Below, one piece after another: positions 42,462 to 50,414 of a DNA stretch of 64,000 bases. Each line of letters starts with the position of its first letter. Within the stretch, counting starts at the first letter, position 1. Under the pieces are notes generated by a model. It was given only the letters and a program-made list of their open reading frames with translations. It was not told the DNA's origin and searched no databases. The DNA comes from Thalassospira marina (GTDB lineage: Bacteria; Pseudomonadota; Alphaproteobacteria; Rhodospirillales; Thalassospiraceae), in the NCBI RefSeq assembly GCF_002844375.1, contig NZ_CP024199.1:62001-126000 (forward strand), written 5' to 3'. The translations under genes and the position numbers were made by a program.

Positions 42462-43850
42462 TTACACCGCATTGGCCGGTGCGGCCTGCCGGCGCGATTG
42501 GAAACGTACAGGAATGGGGGCGGTAAAACCCTTCACCCGGATGGTATCGTGGCTATGCAGGGATTGCAGCAGCATCCGACCGATTTCGGGCAGTTCTTTT
42601 TCAAGCTGGCAGGCGAAATCCTCGCTTACGACGATTTCGGCATTCAGGGTACGGGTCGCCCGTTCCAGGCGGCTGGCAAGGTTAACGGTGGCGCCAATAA
42701 CAGCCGGTGTTACGGATTCGCCCTCGCCAATATCCCCCACCACGGCAGGGCCGTAATGCAGGCCCACACCAATGCGCAGCGGGCGGGTCCGGTCTGTCGG
42801 GTCCTGGGCGTGCCAGTCGCGGATGCGTTCAATCATGGCCTGTGCGGCCGAAAGGGCATTGGCCGCCGGGCAGGACATGGCGTCAAAGGCGCCAAAGCTC
42901 GCCATCATGGCATCGCCAATATATTTTTCGACAATCCCGCCATAGGACGCGACCTGAGTGGTCATCGTGCCGTGAAAGCGGTTTAACAGGCGCATCACAT
43001 CCTGCGGGTCGCGGTTTTCGGCATAACCTGAAAAACCGATAATATCGGCAAACAGCACAACGCATTCGCGCCTTTCGCCAATACGAATGGGTTCGTCGCG
43101 TTCGGCCAATTGGTCGGCCAGGGCTGCCGGGAAATAACGTGCCAGATTGCCATGTGCGCGTTCGGCCGCGGCAAATTGCCGGATCAAAATGCGCAGCCTT
43201 GCCACCATCACGGCACAGGCAAGGGTAAAGACAACGACAATCACCACCTGTTCGGCAAGTGCGGAAACATCGAGATATTCCGGCCGGTTATATAGGGGCA
43301 CCTGCCCGCTTTCACCGGGGCTCCACTGGTCGCCGAAATGCTGCGAAATCAAAATGCCCGGCCGGTTGACCAGCCAGGCGATGCCCAAAATCCATGCATT
43401 GAACAGCCACAGGCCAAACCACAGGATCAGGCGGGGTGAAAAGGTCAGGATAACCAGCGCCATCATGATCATGGAAAAGACAATGCCACGGTCGCGCGTG
43501 ACAAAGCTGTAAACCCAGGCTTCATGGTCAATGAACGGGTGGCGCGGGTCGGGCACCACGGAAACATACACAATCAGCAGCGCATCGGTCACGGCCAGCA
43601 CATACAGAAGCCAGCGCCAGTTATGGCCGCGATAGGCAACAAATATCTGAATGACAACGCCGGGAATAAACCAGGTCAGAACCTCCAGCAGCGAATAAAG
43701 CTCGCCGCTGGGGGTGTTGGATTTGCTGAAAAGCAGAAGGATGAAGGCCAGCATGGCGATGCGCAAAAACGCAACGACAAACAGCCCCCGCCGTTCTTCA
43801 CGGTCAACAAGGCGGTCAAATAGCGTGGGTTTTTCAGGACTTGCTTGCAT
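42462..43850 (-). CDS. Membrane class III adenylate/guanylate cyclase
   Basis: A 462-residue protein: six or seven hydrophobic segments in residues 20-240, a short linker (AERAHGNLARYFPAALADQL), then a cyclase catalytic domain. Metal-binding Asp lie in VLFADIIGFS and KYIGDAMMASFG, and transition-state Asn/Arg in GATVNLASRLERA, so it appears active. Whether it makes cAMP or cGMP cannot be decided. Starting at 43850 (MQASPEKPTLF) it overlaps the end of the Crp-family gene by 17 bases, so the regulator and cyclase are translationally linked and probably one signalling unit. Confidence 0.9.
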   Translation of the reverse strand: MQASPEKPTLFDRLVDREERRGLFVVAFLRIAMLAFILLLFSKSNTPSGELYSLLEVLTWFIPGVVIQIFVAYRGHNWRWLLYVLAVTDALLIVYVSVVPDPRHPFIDHEAWVYSFVTRDRGIVFSMIMMALVILTFSPRLILWFGLWLFNAWILGIAWLVNRPGILISQHFGDQWSPGESGQVPLYNRPEYLDVSALAEQVVIVVVFTLACAVMVARLRILIRQFAAAERAHGNLARYFPAALADQLAERDEPIRIGERRECVVLFADIIGFSGYAENRDPQDVMRLLNRFHGTMTTQVASYGGIVEKYIGDAMMASFGAFDAMSCPAANALSAAQAMIERIRDWHAQDPTDRTRPLRIGVGLHYGPAVVGDIGEGESVTPAVIGATVNLASRLERATRTLNAEIVVSEDFACQLEKELPEIGRMLLQSLHSHDTIRVKGFTAPIPVRFQSRRQAAPANAV

Positions 43851-44562
43851 TGGCGAGTAAATCTGCCAGTCCGTCCTTGTCGCGAATGACGAGACGGCCA
43901 TCGCGTCGCGTAATCAGCCCTGCCTTTTCCAGTTCCCGCAGTTTTTTGTTTACCGCTTCGCGGGTCACGCCCAGCATATAGCCCAGCTCCTGCTGCGATA
44001 GCGGCAGGGCAATGCGAATACCTTCCGGGTCCGGGCCGCCGTGCCGTTCTGCCAGCCACAATAACCGTTTAATCAGACGCGCGGTCAGATCAAGGAAATT
44101 GGCATCCTCCAGCAGGGCACTGACCCAGCGAAGACGACGGCACAGAAGGGCGGTGATGTGACGGCGCAGTTCCGTTTCACGGTCAAAAATTTCGAAGAAG
44201 TTTTCGCGCGAAATATACAAAAGCCGGGTTGGACCAACGGCACGCGCACTTGCAGTGCGTGGTTCACTGTCCAGCAGGGCGATTTCGCCAAAAACCGCAC
44301 CGGGTGCCAGTACGTTCAGGACAATTTCCTTGCCCGAACCCGACAGGCTGGAGATGCGAATTTTGCCAGCTTCAACGGCATAAAGTCCGTCGGCCGGATC
44401 GCCCTTTTCAAACAACAGATCGCCATCCGCTAACCGTTTTATGGTAGCAGATTCAGATAGTTGCTCCAGCAGGGCCGGATCAAGATCTTCGAATAAAAAG
44501 CTGCCTGCCAGGATGCGCGAGGCGACTTTTGCGAATTGCGGTGGTGTTGTGAAACTGTTCAC
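43834..44562 (-). CDS. Crp/Fnr-family transcription regulator
   Basis: A 242-residue regulator with an N-terminal cyclic-nucleotide-binding domain (GDLLFEKGDPADGLYAVEAG, APGAVFGEIALLDSEPRTAS with the FGEIALL phosphate-binding cassette and RTA) and a C-terminal helix-turn-helix (LSQQELGYMLGVTREAVNKK). The intact cassette FGEIALLDSEPRTAS suggests it binds cAMP. GTG 44562 is chosen, with GAGGA five bases upstream; a longer frame from 44676 would add 38 residues. There are no Fnr-type Cys. Its end overlaps the cyclase gene. Confidence 0.9.
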   Translation of the reverse strand: MNSFTTPPQFAKVASRILAGSFLFEDLDPALLEQLSESATIKRLADGDLLFEKGDPADGLYAVEAGKIRISSLSGSGKEIVLNVLAPGAVFGEIALLDSEPRTASARAVGPTRLLYISRENFFEIFDRETELRRHITALLCRRLRWVSALLEDANFLDLTARLIKRLLWLAERHGGPDPEGIRIALPLSQQELGYMLGVTREAVNKKLRELEKAGLITRRDGRLVIRDKDGLADLLANASKS

Positions 44563-44699
44563 TGCGTCCTCAGGGGAGAAGGCGTAACGTAAGGATCGGA
44601 GACTACCGAGTTCCAACGTATCACGAAAAGGTACATATGCGGCAAGCCTTTTGCCCGGTCTTTCTGTGGCTTGCACGAAAAAGTGTACTTTTGGACTGA

Positions 44700-44888
44700 T
44701 ATTTACCCGGATACCGGTGTCTTCTGGCGGTAACTGGACTCCCCGGGTTGCCGCCGGTGCCGGAATGTAAAGCCCGCAGCATTTTCCCCGAGATGCTGCA
44801 TCGGCAGACAGGGTTCCGGCAAGCTCGATGTTATCAATCTTGCTTTTTCCCCGGCCTCACTGTTTTGCAGCGAGGCCGGTTTTTTTTG
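44700..44888 (+). ncRNA. Candidate plus-strand small RNA with intrinsic terminator
   Basis: A plus-strand terminator at 44851-44888 (CCGGCCTC and GAGGCCGG followed by eight T) has no plus-strand gene before it. Upstream lie two further hairpins: GGCGGTAAC (44726-44734) with GTTGCCGCC (44747-44755), extended outward by TTTAC (44702-44706) with GTAAA (44767-44771); and GCAGCAT with ATGCTGC (44776-44799). A transcript of about 190 bases is implied. It does not match tmRNA, RNase P or SRP RNA, and identity with 6S RNA could not be shown. The 5' end is a guess. Confidence 0.5.
44851..44888 (+). terminator. Plus-strand intrinsic terminator with no upstream gene
   Basis: CCGGCCTCACTG and CAGCGAGGCCGG pair around TTTTG and are followed by TTTTTTTTG. 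On the minus strand the hairpin lies 14 bases past recR but is followed by GGAAAAAGC, not T, so it is oriented for plus-strand transcription. Confidence 0.85.
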
Positions 44889-44902
44889 TGCAAAAAGAAG
44901 GT

Positions 44903-45490
44903 TTAACTTCGCGCCCGCAGGGCAGCGGTCAAGGTGCCATCATCAAGATAGTCCAGTTCCCCGCCGACGGGCACACCATGCGCAAGCCGGGTGACTTTGA
45001 CACCGGTTTCCACCAGCCGTTCGGTAATGTAATGCGCCGTGGTTTGGCCATCGACCGTCAGGTTGGTGGCAAGGATAACCTCGTTAACGCCGGTTTCGCG
45101 CACCCGTGTCACCAGTTGGTCAATGCGCAAATCATCGGGGCCAACCCCATCGAGCGGCGACAGGGTGCCACCCAAAACATGATACAGCCCCTTAAAGGAT
45201 GAACCGCGTTCCAGCGCCCACAAATCCTGGACTTCCTCGACCACGCAAATCATATCGTGCTGGCGGCCTGCCCCCGCACAGATATGGCAGGGATCGGTTA
45301 CATCGATATTGCCACATACATGGCAGGTGGTCATGGCTTGCGCGGTATCTTCCAGTGCCTTTGCCAGGGGTAGCATCAGGGTTTCGGGTTTTTTCAACAT
45401 CTGCAATACCGCGCGACGTGCCGAACGCGGGCCAAGGCCGGGCAAACGCGCCAGCAATTTGATCAGATTGTCTATTTCCCGTCCGGTCAT
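44903..45490 (-). CDS. recR: Recombination mediator protein RecR
   Basis: A 195-residue DNA-repair protein that works with RecF/RecO to load RecA on single-stranded gaps. Visible are the N-terminal helix-hairpin-helix LARLPGLGPRSARRAVLQ, the four-Cys zinc finger CHVCGNIDVTDPCHIC, and the Toprim domain with ICVVEEVQDLWALE and ILATNLTVDGQTTAHYI. ATG 45490 (GGCGGA upstream) is chosen over TTG 45508. It is the last gene of the common dnaX-ybaB-recR order. Confidence 0.97.
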   Translation of the reverse strand: MTGREIDNLIKLLARLPGLGPRSARRAVLQMLKKPETLMLPLAKALEDTAQAMTTCHVCGNIDVTDPCHICAGAGRQHDMICVVEEVQDLWALERGSSFKGLYHVLGGTLSPLDGVGPDDLRIDQLVTRVRETGVNEVILATNLTVDGQTTAHYITERLVETGVKVTRLAHGVPVGGELDYLDDGTLTAALRARS

Positions 45491-45547
45491 GATGGTTCCG
45501 CCCGTCAAGTGCGATCAAAGGTGAAGTGCAATCTTTGACACAATAAC

Positions 45548-45572
45548 AAAGGGCGGCGCAATGCCGCCCTTT
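45548..45572 (-). other. Stem-loop between ybaB and recR
   Basis: AAAGGGCGGC and GCCGCCCTTT form a perfect ten-base-pair stem with a five-base loop in the 125-base gap. The minus-strand continuation GTTATTG is only weakly T-rich, so it may be a partial terminator that lowers recR expression. Confidence 0.5.
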
Positions 45573-45615
45573 CAAATCTGTTTTGCTGCTGGCAATCGCC
45601 CGTCGGGCGCAGCCC

Positions 45616-45939
45616 TCAAAACGGCAGTTTGAAACCTTCCGGCAGGTTCAGCCCACCGGTGACTTCTTTCATCTTTTCGGAAACCTGTGCCTCAACCTTG
45701 ACCTTGGCATCGTTATAGGCGGCAACGATCAGGTCTTCGAGGACTTCGGTATCTTCCGGGTCAACAATGCTTTTATCAAGTTTCAGGCCGCGCATTTCGC
45801 CTTTGCCATTCAGCATGACCTTGACCATGCCGGCACCGGACTGCCCCTCGACTTCCATTTCCATCAGCCGTTCCTGCATTTCCTGCATTTTGGACTGCAT
45901 TTGCTGGGCTTGCTTCATCATCCCTGCAAGGTTCTTCAT
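45616..45939 (-). CDS. ybaB: Nucleoid-associated protein, YbaB/EbfC family
   Basis: A 107-residue DNA-binding protein, forming a tweezer-like dimer. Landmarks are MKNLAGMMKQAQQMQSKMQE (an amphipathic helix), VKVMLNGKGEMRGLKLDKSI and LEDLIVAAYNDAKVKVE. Its ATG overlaps the dnaX stop (ATGA at 45936-45939), so it is translationally coupled to dnaX, the usual arrangement. Confidence 0.96.
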   Translation of the reverse strand: MKNLAGMMKQAQQMQSKMQEMQERLMEMEVEGQSGAGMVKVMLNGKGEMRGLKLDKSIVDPEDTEVLEDLIVAAYNDAKVKVEAQVSEKMKEVTGGLNLPEGFKLPF

Positions 45940-47753
45940 AGCTCGTCGTCTCCTTCGAGATAAAACGCATCATCATAAACCGATCCGCTGTCATCGCCTT
46001 CGGCCAGTTCCGGCATCTGGTCTGCCGGTAAATGGACCGCAACGATTTTTGACGTCGGAAATCCTTCAAGAACGGCTTTTACCAGCGGATCCTGCGATGC
46101 ATCCGCCTTGCGCCGTTCAAGTTCTTCAAGTTCCTGTTCCTTCAGGGTGGGGGCACCCTGTTCGCGTTCGGACACCGAAACAATCCAGCGCTGGCCGGTC
46201 AGGCCGTTCAGGGCCTTGATCAACTGGCTGGAAAGGTCGGTATTGGCACCGCGCGCGGGACGAAAATCAATGCGCCCCTTTTCAAATTTCACCAGATGAA
46301 GATAGTTCTTCACCTGAATGGCAAGGCCGGTGGTTTCGCGGTCTGCCGATAACAGGGCGACGACTTCCTCCAGGCTTTCGGGCATTTTGGCGTAAACGGG
46401 TTCTTCAGCGCGCTGGGGGGCCGGGGCATATTGTGCGGAAACGGCCTGTGCCGCACCGCCGCCATTGACCACCTGCATGCGCGGGCCACCCCCGCCGCCA
46501 TTGCCGCCGCCCGCCGGTCCACCATTACCGGCTTGCGGGCCATTCAGGCCCGATTTCAGCTTTTTGATCAAATCGCCAGGCGATGGCATTTCTGCCGCAT
46601 AGGCCAGGCGGATCAAAATCATTTCGGCCGCCTGGATAGGCGATGGCGCAATGCGGGTTTCTTCAAGGCCCTTTAGCAACATTTGCCAGGCGCGGGTAAG
46701 CTGCGGCATTGCCAGCTTGGCGGCAATTTCGCGGCCACGTTCGCGTTCGATTTGCGAAACACCGGGGTCATCGGCGGCATCAGGTGCCAGCTTCACACGG
46801 GTTAACCAGTGCGTCAGGTCCAGCAAATCCTGCAGCATCACGGCCGGGTCACCGCCCAGGGCATATTGCGCGCCCAAAAGCTCAAGCGCCTCGTTGATCT
46901 CGCCCTTCATGGTCAGATCAAACAAATCGAAAATGCGGGACCGGTCGGAAAGACCCAGCATGTCACGCACCTGTTGGGTGGTGACCTTGCCCGCGCCATG
47001 CGAAATCGCCTGATCCAGCAGGCTCATACCATCACGGACCGATCCATCGGCGGCGCGGGCAATCAGAGCCAGCGCCTCGTCTTCGATCTCGGCATTTTCC
47101 AGCCCGGCAATGCGCCGGTAATGGGCGACCAGTTCATCGGTCTGCACCCGGCGCAAATCAAACCGCTGGCAGCGCGACAGCACGGTAATGGGAATTTTGC
47201 GAATTTCGGTGGTCGCGAAAATGAATTTCACATGCTCTGGCGGTTCTTCCAGCGTTTTCAAAAGCGCGTTAAACGCACTTTTTGACAGCATGTGCACTTC
47301 GTCGATGATGTAAATCTTGTAGCGGGCTGCTGTGGGGCGGTAACGCACCCCCTCGATCAGCTCGCGAATGTCATCAACCCCGGTGCGTGATGCAGCGTCC
47401 ATTTCCATCACGTCCACATCGCGGTCTTCGGCGATGGCGCGGCAATGCTGGCACACCCCACAGGGTTCAATGGTGGGGCCGCCCTTGCCATCGGGGCCAA
47501 TGCAGTTTAGCGCACGGGCAATAATACGCGCTGTCGTGGTTTTACCAATGCCGCGGACCCCGGTCAGAATAAAGGCATGCGCCAGTCGGCCGCTTTCCAG
47601 GGCGTTGGAAAGGGTCTTGACCATCGGCCCGTGTCCGATCAGTTCGTCGAACGATTTCGGGCGATATTTGCGGGCCAGCACCTGATATTCGCTTTTGGGC
47701 GTTTCAGGTGTGGTTGCTTGATCTGGGCTGGCGGTCTGGGTTTGATCCGTCAT
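45936..47753 (-). CDS. dnaX: DNA polymerase III subunit gamma/tau
   Basis: The clamp-loader ATPase, 605 residues. It has the P-loop GVRGIGKTTTARIIARALNC, a zinc site CGVCQHCRAI, the DEVH Walker B (IIDEVHMLSK), the sensor LEEPPEHVKFIFATT and the arginine finger SRCQRFDLRR. A Gly-rich linker (GNGGPAGGGNGGGGGPRMQV region, about residue 405) precedes the tau-type C-terminal domain. No obvious slippage site for a short gamma form was identified. It heads the dnaX-ybaB-recR unit. Confidence 0.97.
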   Translation of the reverse strand: MTDQTQTASPDQATTPETPKSEYQVLARKYRPKSFDELIGHGPMVKTLSNALESGRLAHAFILTGVRGIGKTTTARIIARALNCIGPDGKGGPTIEPCGVCQHCRAIAEDRDVDVMEMDAASRTGVDDIRELIEGVRYRPTAARYKIYIIDEVHMLSKSAFNALLKTLEEPPEHVKFIFATTEIRKIPITVLSRCQRFDLRRVQTDELVAHYRRIAGLENAEIEDEALALIARAADGSVRDGMSLLDQAISHGAGKVTTQQVRDMLGLSDRSRIFDLFDLTMKGEINEALELLGAQYALGGDPAVMLQDLLDLTHWLTRVKLAPDAADDPGVSQIERERGREIAAKLAMPQLTRAWQMLLKGLEETRIAPSPIQAAEMILIRLAYAAEMPSPGDLIKKLKSGLNGPQAGNGGPAGGGNGGGGGPRMQVVNGGGAAQAVSAQYAPAPQRAEEPVYAKMPESLEEVVALLSADRETTGLAIQVKNYLHLVKFEKGRIDFRPARGANTDLSSQLIKALNGLTGQRWIVSVSEREQGAPTLKEQELEELERRKADASQDPLVKAVLEGFPTSKIVAVHLPADQMPELAEGDDSGSVYDDAFYLEGDDEL

Positions 47754-47980
47754 TCATCCGGTCCGGCAAGTTTGTGATGCGCGTTTGTGTTTTAGCAGCA
47801 TCAGGCAGCGCGGGCAAAGGCCAGATATGTATCCATGCCGCATTTGCGTTCAGGCCCGGTCAATATGATGCATTTGTTCGGACCATATAGGGGCGCATCC
47901 CGCAAAATGCGATGGGGTAACCCAACGGTTCACCTCGACTGGTTATCATCGACTGCCCGGTGGTTTTTGACCCGCTATCT

Positions 47981-48544
47981 TCACTGGTCAATGATGACAA
48001 GCAGGGCGGTCTGGTTAGTCGCAAGGTTTTCAAGCATCGCATATGTCGCCTCGCGGGTGGCATCGGCAAGATGCATTGAAGCAGGGGCATGTAAAAACTG
48101 CTGTAAAACAGCAATATCATGCGGCAGCAAAATGCCTGCCTGTTCGGGTAGTGTGGCGCCCACTGCGATATGCGGGGCGGAAAAGCCAGCAAACAGAGCA
48201 TCATCAAGTCTTCTACCGCGTGCCGGGTTGGCGTGGCCTGGCAAGCCGCCGGTTTTGTCAGGTTTCAACCATTCCACAAGGGGGCCCATCCCATCATTTG
48301 TCAGGTTCGGCAATGATTTAAAGCCGCCAAGTGATGCCAAAAACGCACCATAGGGCGTGGCGGTATTTTGCGCGACAATGTCGCGATCAACACGCAGGGC
48401 TTCAAGAATGGGTGTGACAGAAGGCAACGCAAATAGCCCGCGCAACATTTCATGGCGCGTTGCTTCAGGCAGGTGCAGCCAGTGTGCCATCCCGCCATGC
48501 AGGGCGTCAGGGTCAAACTGATAGGCGAGATGGCATATGGTCAT
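47981..48544 (-). CDS. Hypothetical protein, 187 residues
   Basis: A cytoplasmic-looking protein, MTICHLAYQFDPDALHGGMA at the start, mainly helical, with no signal peptide or recognised motif. The stretch ARGRRLDDALFAGFSAPHIA is the most polar part. Base and codon use are like the neighbours, which supports it being real. It lies between dnaX and a small exported protein, 13 bases from the latter on the same strand, so the two may be one transcript. Function unknown. Confidence 0.6.
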   Translation of the reverse strand: MTICHLAYQFDPDALHGGMAHWLHLPEATRHEMLRGLFALPSVTPILEALRVDRDIVAQNTATPYGAFLASLGGFKSLPNLTNDGMGPLVEWLKPDKTGGLPGHANPARGRRLDDALFAGFSAPHIAVGATLPEQAGILLPHDIAVLQQFLHAPASMHLADATREATYAMLENLATNQTALLVIIDQ

Positions 48545-48557
48545 CGGCGTGTTTCCA

Positions 48558-48992
48558 TCAATTGCAGTTATTCAATGTACCATTCACAACCCGGTCACGA
48601 TTGGCTTGGGCGTATTCGGAAACTGCTGCTTTGGCTGCGTCCGCGTTAACATTGGCGGGATGCGCAATACCCCAATGACCTGCGGGGTTATTGTCAAATG
48701 TGGCGGTATAGCCTTCCAGACCAACAACCGGTCCTTGATCCCCCACTACGGGATCATGGAGCAGTGTTACGGTAAAGCGGAAGTTGCACCTTTTCTGTAC
48801 CGGGGCAAGTGCTGGATCATTGAATGTTGAAAGATCAGGGTTGAAACGGAACTGGCTGGGGGAAAGGGTTGCCCGTCCGTTGGCGTTGGCATCAACACCG
48901 CGATAAATATCGACATCAGCCAGTGCCGGGGTTGTCATAAAGGCAATGGCAAGCAGGCAGGAAGCTGTCAGTTTTGCTGTAAGGTGCCGCAT
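48558..48992 (-). CDS. Exported hypothetical protein, 144 residues
   Basis: From ATG 48992, with AGGAG nine bases upstream, the product has a signal peptide (MRHLTAKLTASCLLAIAFMT, cleavage near ALA) and a mature part of about 120 residues with VDIYRGVDANANGRATL, two widely spaced Cys (in QKRCNFRF and at LNNC near the C-terminus), and no transmembrane segment. I recognise no family. It is probably periplasmic or secreted. The SRP RNA gene lies 204 bases upstream on the same strand. Confidence 0.72.
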   Translation of the reverse strand: MRHLTAKLTASCLLAIAFMTTPALADVDIYRGVDANANGRATLSPSQFRFNPDLSTFNDPALAPVQKRCNFRFTVTLLHDPVVGDQGPVVGLEGYTATFDNNPAGHWGIAHPANVNADAAKAAVSEYAQANRDRVVNGTLNNCN

Positions 48993-49196
48993 GTTTTTTC
49001 TCCTGTTACGATGCGTGTAAGGACAAAGGCGGGCCATTTTATGATGCCCCTTTTATCCTGGGGAACATGTTTTCGGAAAATGCCGGGTGCTTGCACGGGC
49101 ACCCTGCCCTTACATTTGCGCAAGCAGACGATGGGTTTCAGGCATGCAAACAGGCTGATCACTGATCAGTATGGGAATACGAAATGTGTAGGGAAA

Positions 49197-49300
49197 AGGT
49201 GAGAGACTGGACCGCGACCCGGAAAAACTCGTTACGGCTGCTACCTTCCGGTCCTGACCGGGTTGGCGAGCGGTCCGTCCACGACCAGCCTCTCGCCCCC
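49197..49300 (-). ncRNA. ffs: Signal recognition particle RNA (4.5S, small bacterial type)
   Basis: On the minus strand the conserved apical domain reads GGTCAGGACCGGAAGGTAGC followed by AGCCGTAACGAG, the universal Ffh-binding hairpin with the GGAA tetraloop. The ends GAGAGGCTGG and CCAGTCTCTC close a long stem, giving about 100 bases. A CCTTTTCCC run follows the 3' end. The RNA joins Ffh to target membrane proteins. Its position near dnaX is common in alphaproteobacteria. Confidence 0.95.
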
Positions 49301-49467
49301 TATATCGCGCAGGGCGTTTAAAAACGCAAGGGCCGATTGGGATTTTTTACAAACACAATGTTCGCGCTTTGCCTGGGCGGTGCTGGCGGTCTAATGTCGG
49401 GAAAATTCACATCACGGCTTCGGACACATTTTGTCGATCAATGCGGGCCAGATATTGCAGGTAGGAA

Positions 49468-50394
49468 ATGGAACAGTTGTTTTATGCGTCAGTCGGGCTG
49501 GACCGGGACGCAGAAATTCGGGCGTCATCACGCTGGCGTCAGCAGGTGCTGCGCGAATCCAATGTGCGTATTCTGGTTTGCCATGGCGGTGACCCCCTTT
49601 TTGCCCGCCCCGAAGAAACCGGTGAACATGATATTGTCCTGCTTGATGCTGCCCGTTTGCTGCAACTTGATTTTGACCACGAAGCGGCAAACTGGGCCTA
49701 TTTGGGCCGGCATAACAATGCCCCGGTCCTTGCCCTTGATGTGTCGCCGCTAGAGGCCGATCGCGACCAGGCAGCGATTATTCTCAACGGGGCTTTTGGC
49801 GATATGCGTACCCGTATGGCCGCTCTGCCCCATGATGATGCCGCCCTGGCTGCGCAGGCTCGCGCCCTGTTTTTATGGCAATCGCGCCATCGTTTTTGTG
49901 GCGTGTGCGGGCATCCCAACCATGTGGTCGAGGCGGGCTATCGCCTGCAATGTTCAAACCCGGGCTGTGCCACCCCGCATTTCCCGCGGACGGACCCGGC
50001 GGTGATCATGCTGGTGCATCATAATGACCAGGTGCTGCTGGCCCGGTCACCGCAATTTTTGCCCGATATGGTGTCTGTCCTGGCCGGTTTTGTGGAACCG
50101 GGCGAAACCCTGGAACAGGCCGTTCAGCGCGAAGTGTTCGAAGAAGTTGGCATTCGCACCAAAACACCGCGGTATATTGCCTCCCAGCCCTGGCCGTTTC
50201 CCGGTTCCCTGATGCTGGGCTTCATTTGCGAGGCTGAAACAACCGATATCGTGATCGACAATAACGAAATCGAATATGCCATGTGGGTGCCGCGCAACGA
50301 GGTCCAGGATCTTGGCAATCGTGGCATCCGTCTGCCCCGCGAAATTTCCATTGCCCGCTACCTGCTGGAAAACTGGGTTGCCGGTAAAATCTGA
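49468..50394 (+). CDS. nudC: NADH pyrophosphatase (Nudix), also NAD-RNA decapping type
   Basis: Hydrolyses NADH to NMNH and AMP; the family also removes NAD caps from RNA. The 308-residue chain has an N-terminal domain, the zinc ribbon FCGVCGHPN...CSNPGCATPHFPRTDP, and the Nudix box GFVEPGETLEQAVQREVFEE followed by VGI. SQPWPFPGSLMLGF is the NudC signature. ATG 49468 follows AGGA. It is convergent with the unusual operon that starts at 50415. Confidence 0.96.
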   Translation: MEQLFYASVGLDRDAEIRASSRWRQQVLRESNVRILVCHGGDPLFARPEETGEHDIVLLDAARLLQLDFDHEAANWAYLGRHNNAPVLALDVSPLEADRDQAAIILNGAFGDMRTRMAALPHDDAALAAQARALFLWQSRHRFCGVCGHPNHVVEAGYRLQCSNPGCATPHFPRTDPAVIMLVHHNDQVLLARSPQFLPDMVSVLAGFVEPGETLEQAVQREVFEEVGIRTKTPRYIASQPWPFPGSLMLGFICEAETTDIVIDNNEIEYAMWVPRNEVQDLGNRGIRLPREISIARYLLENWVAGKI

Positions 50395-50414
50395 AAGCGA
50401 CGAAGCTTGGGATT

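Larger units (their letters stand above)
44563..44902. other. Intergenic region between crp-like gene and recR
   Basis: A 340-base stretch that includes the promoter of the Crp-family gene on the minus strand and, on the plus strand, a structured region ending in an intrinsic terminator, called separately as a candidate small RNA. Confidence 0.5.

Noticed and set aside
44700..44888. Identification of the candidate small RNA as 6S RNA
   Set aside because: The large central bubble and closing stem between the two ends could not be recognised, so only a generic call is made.
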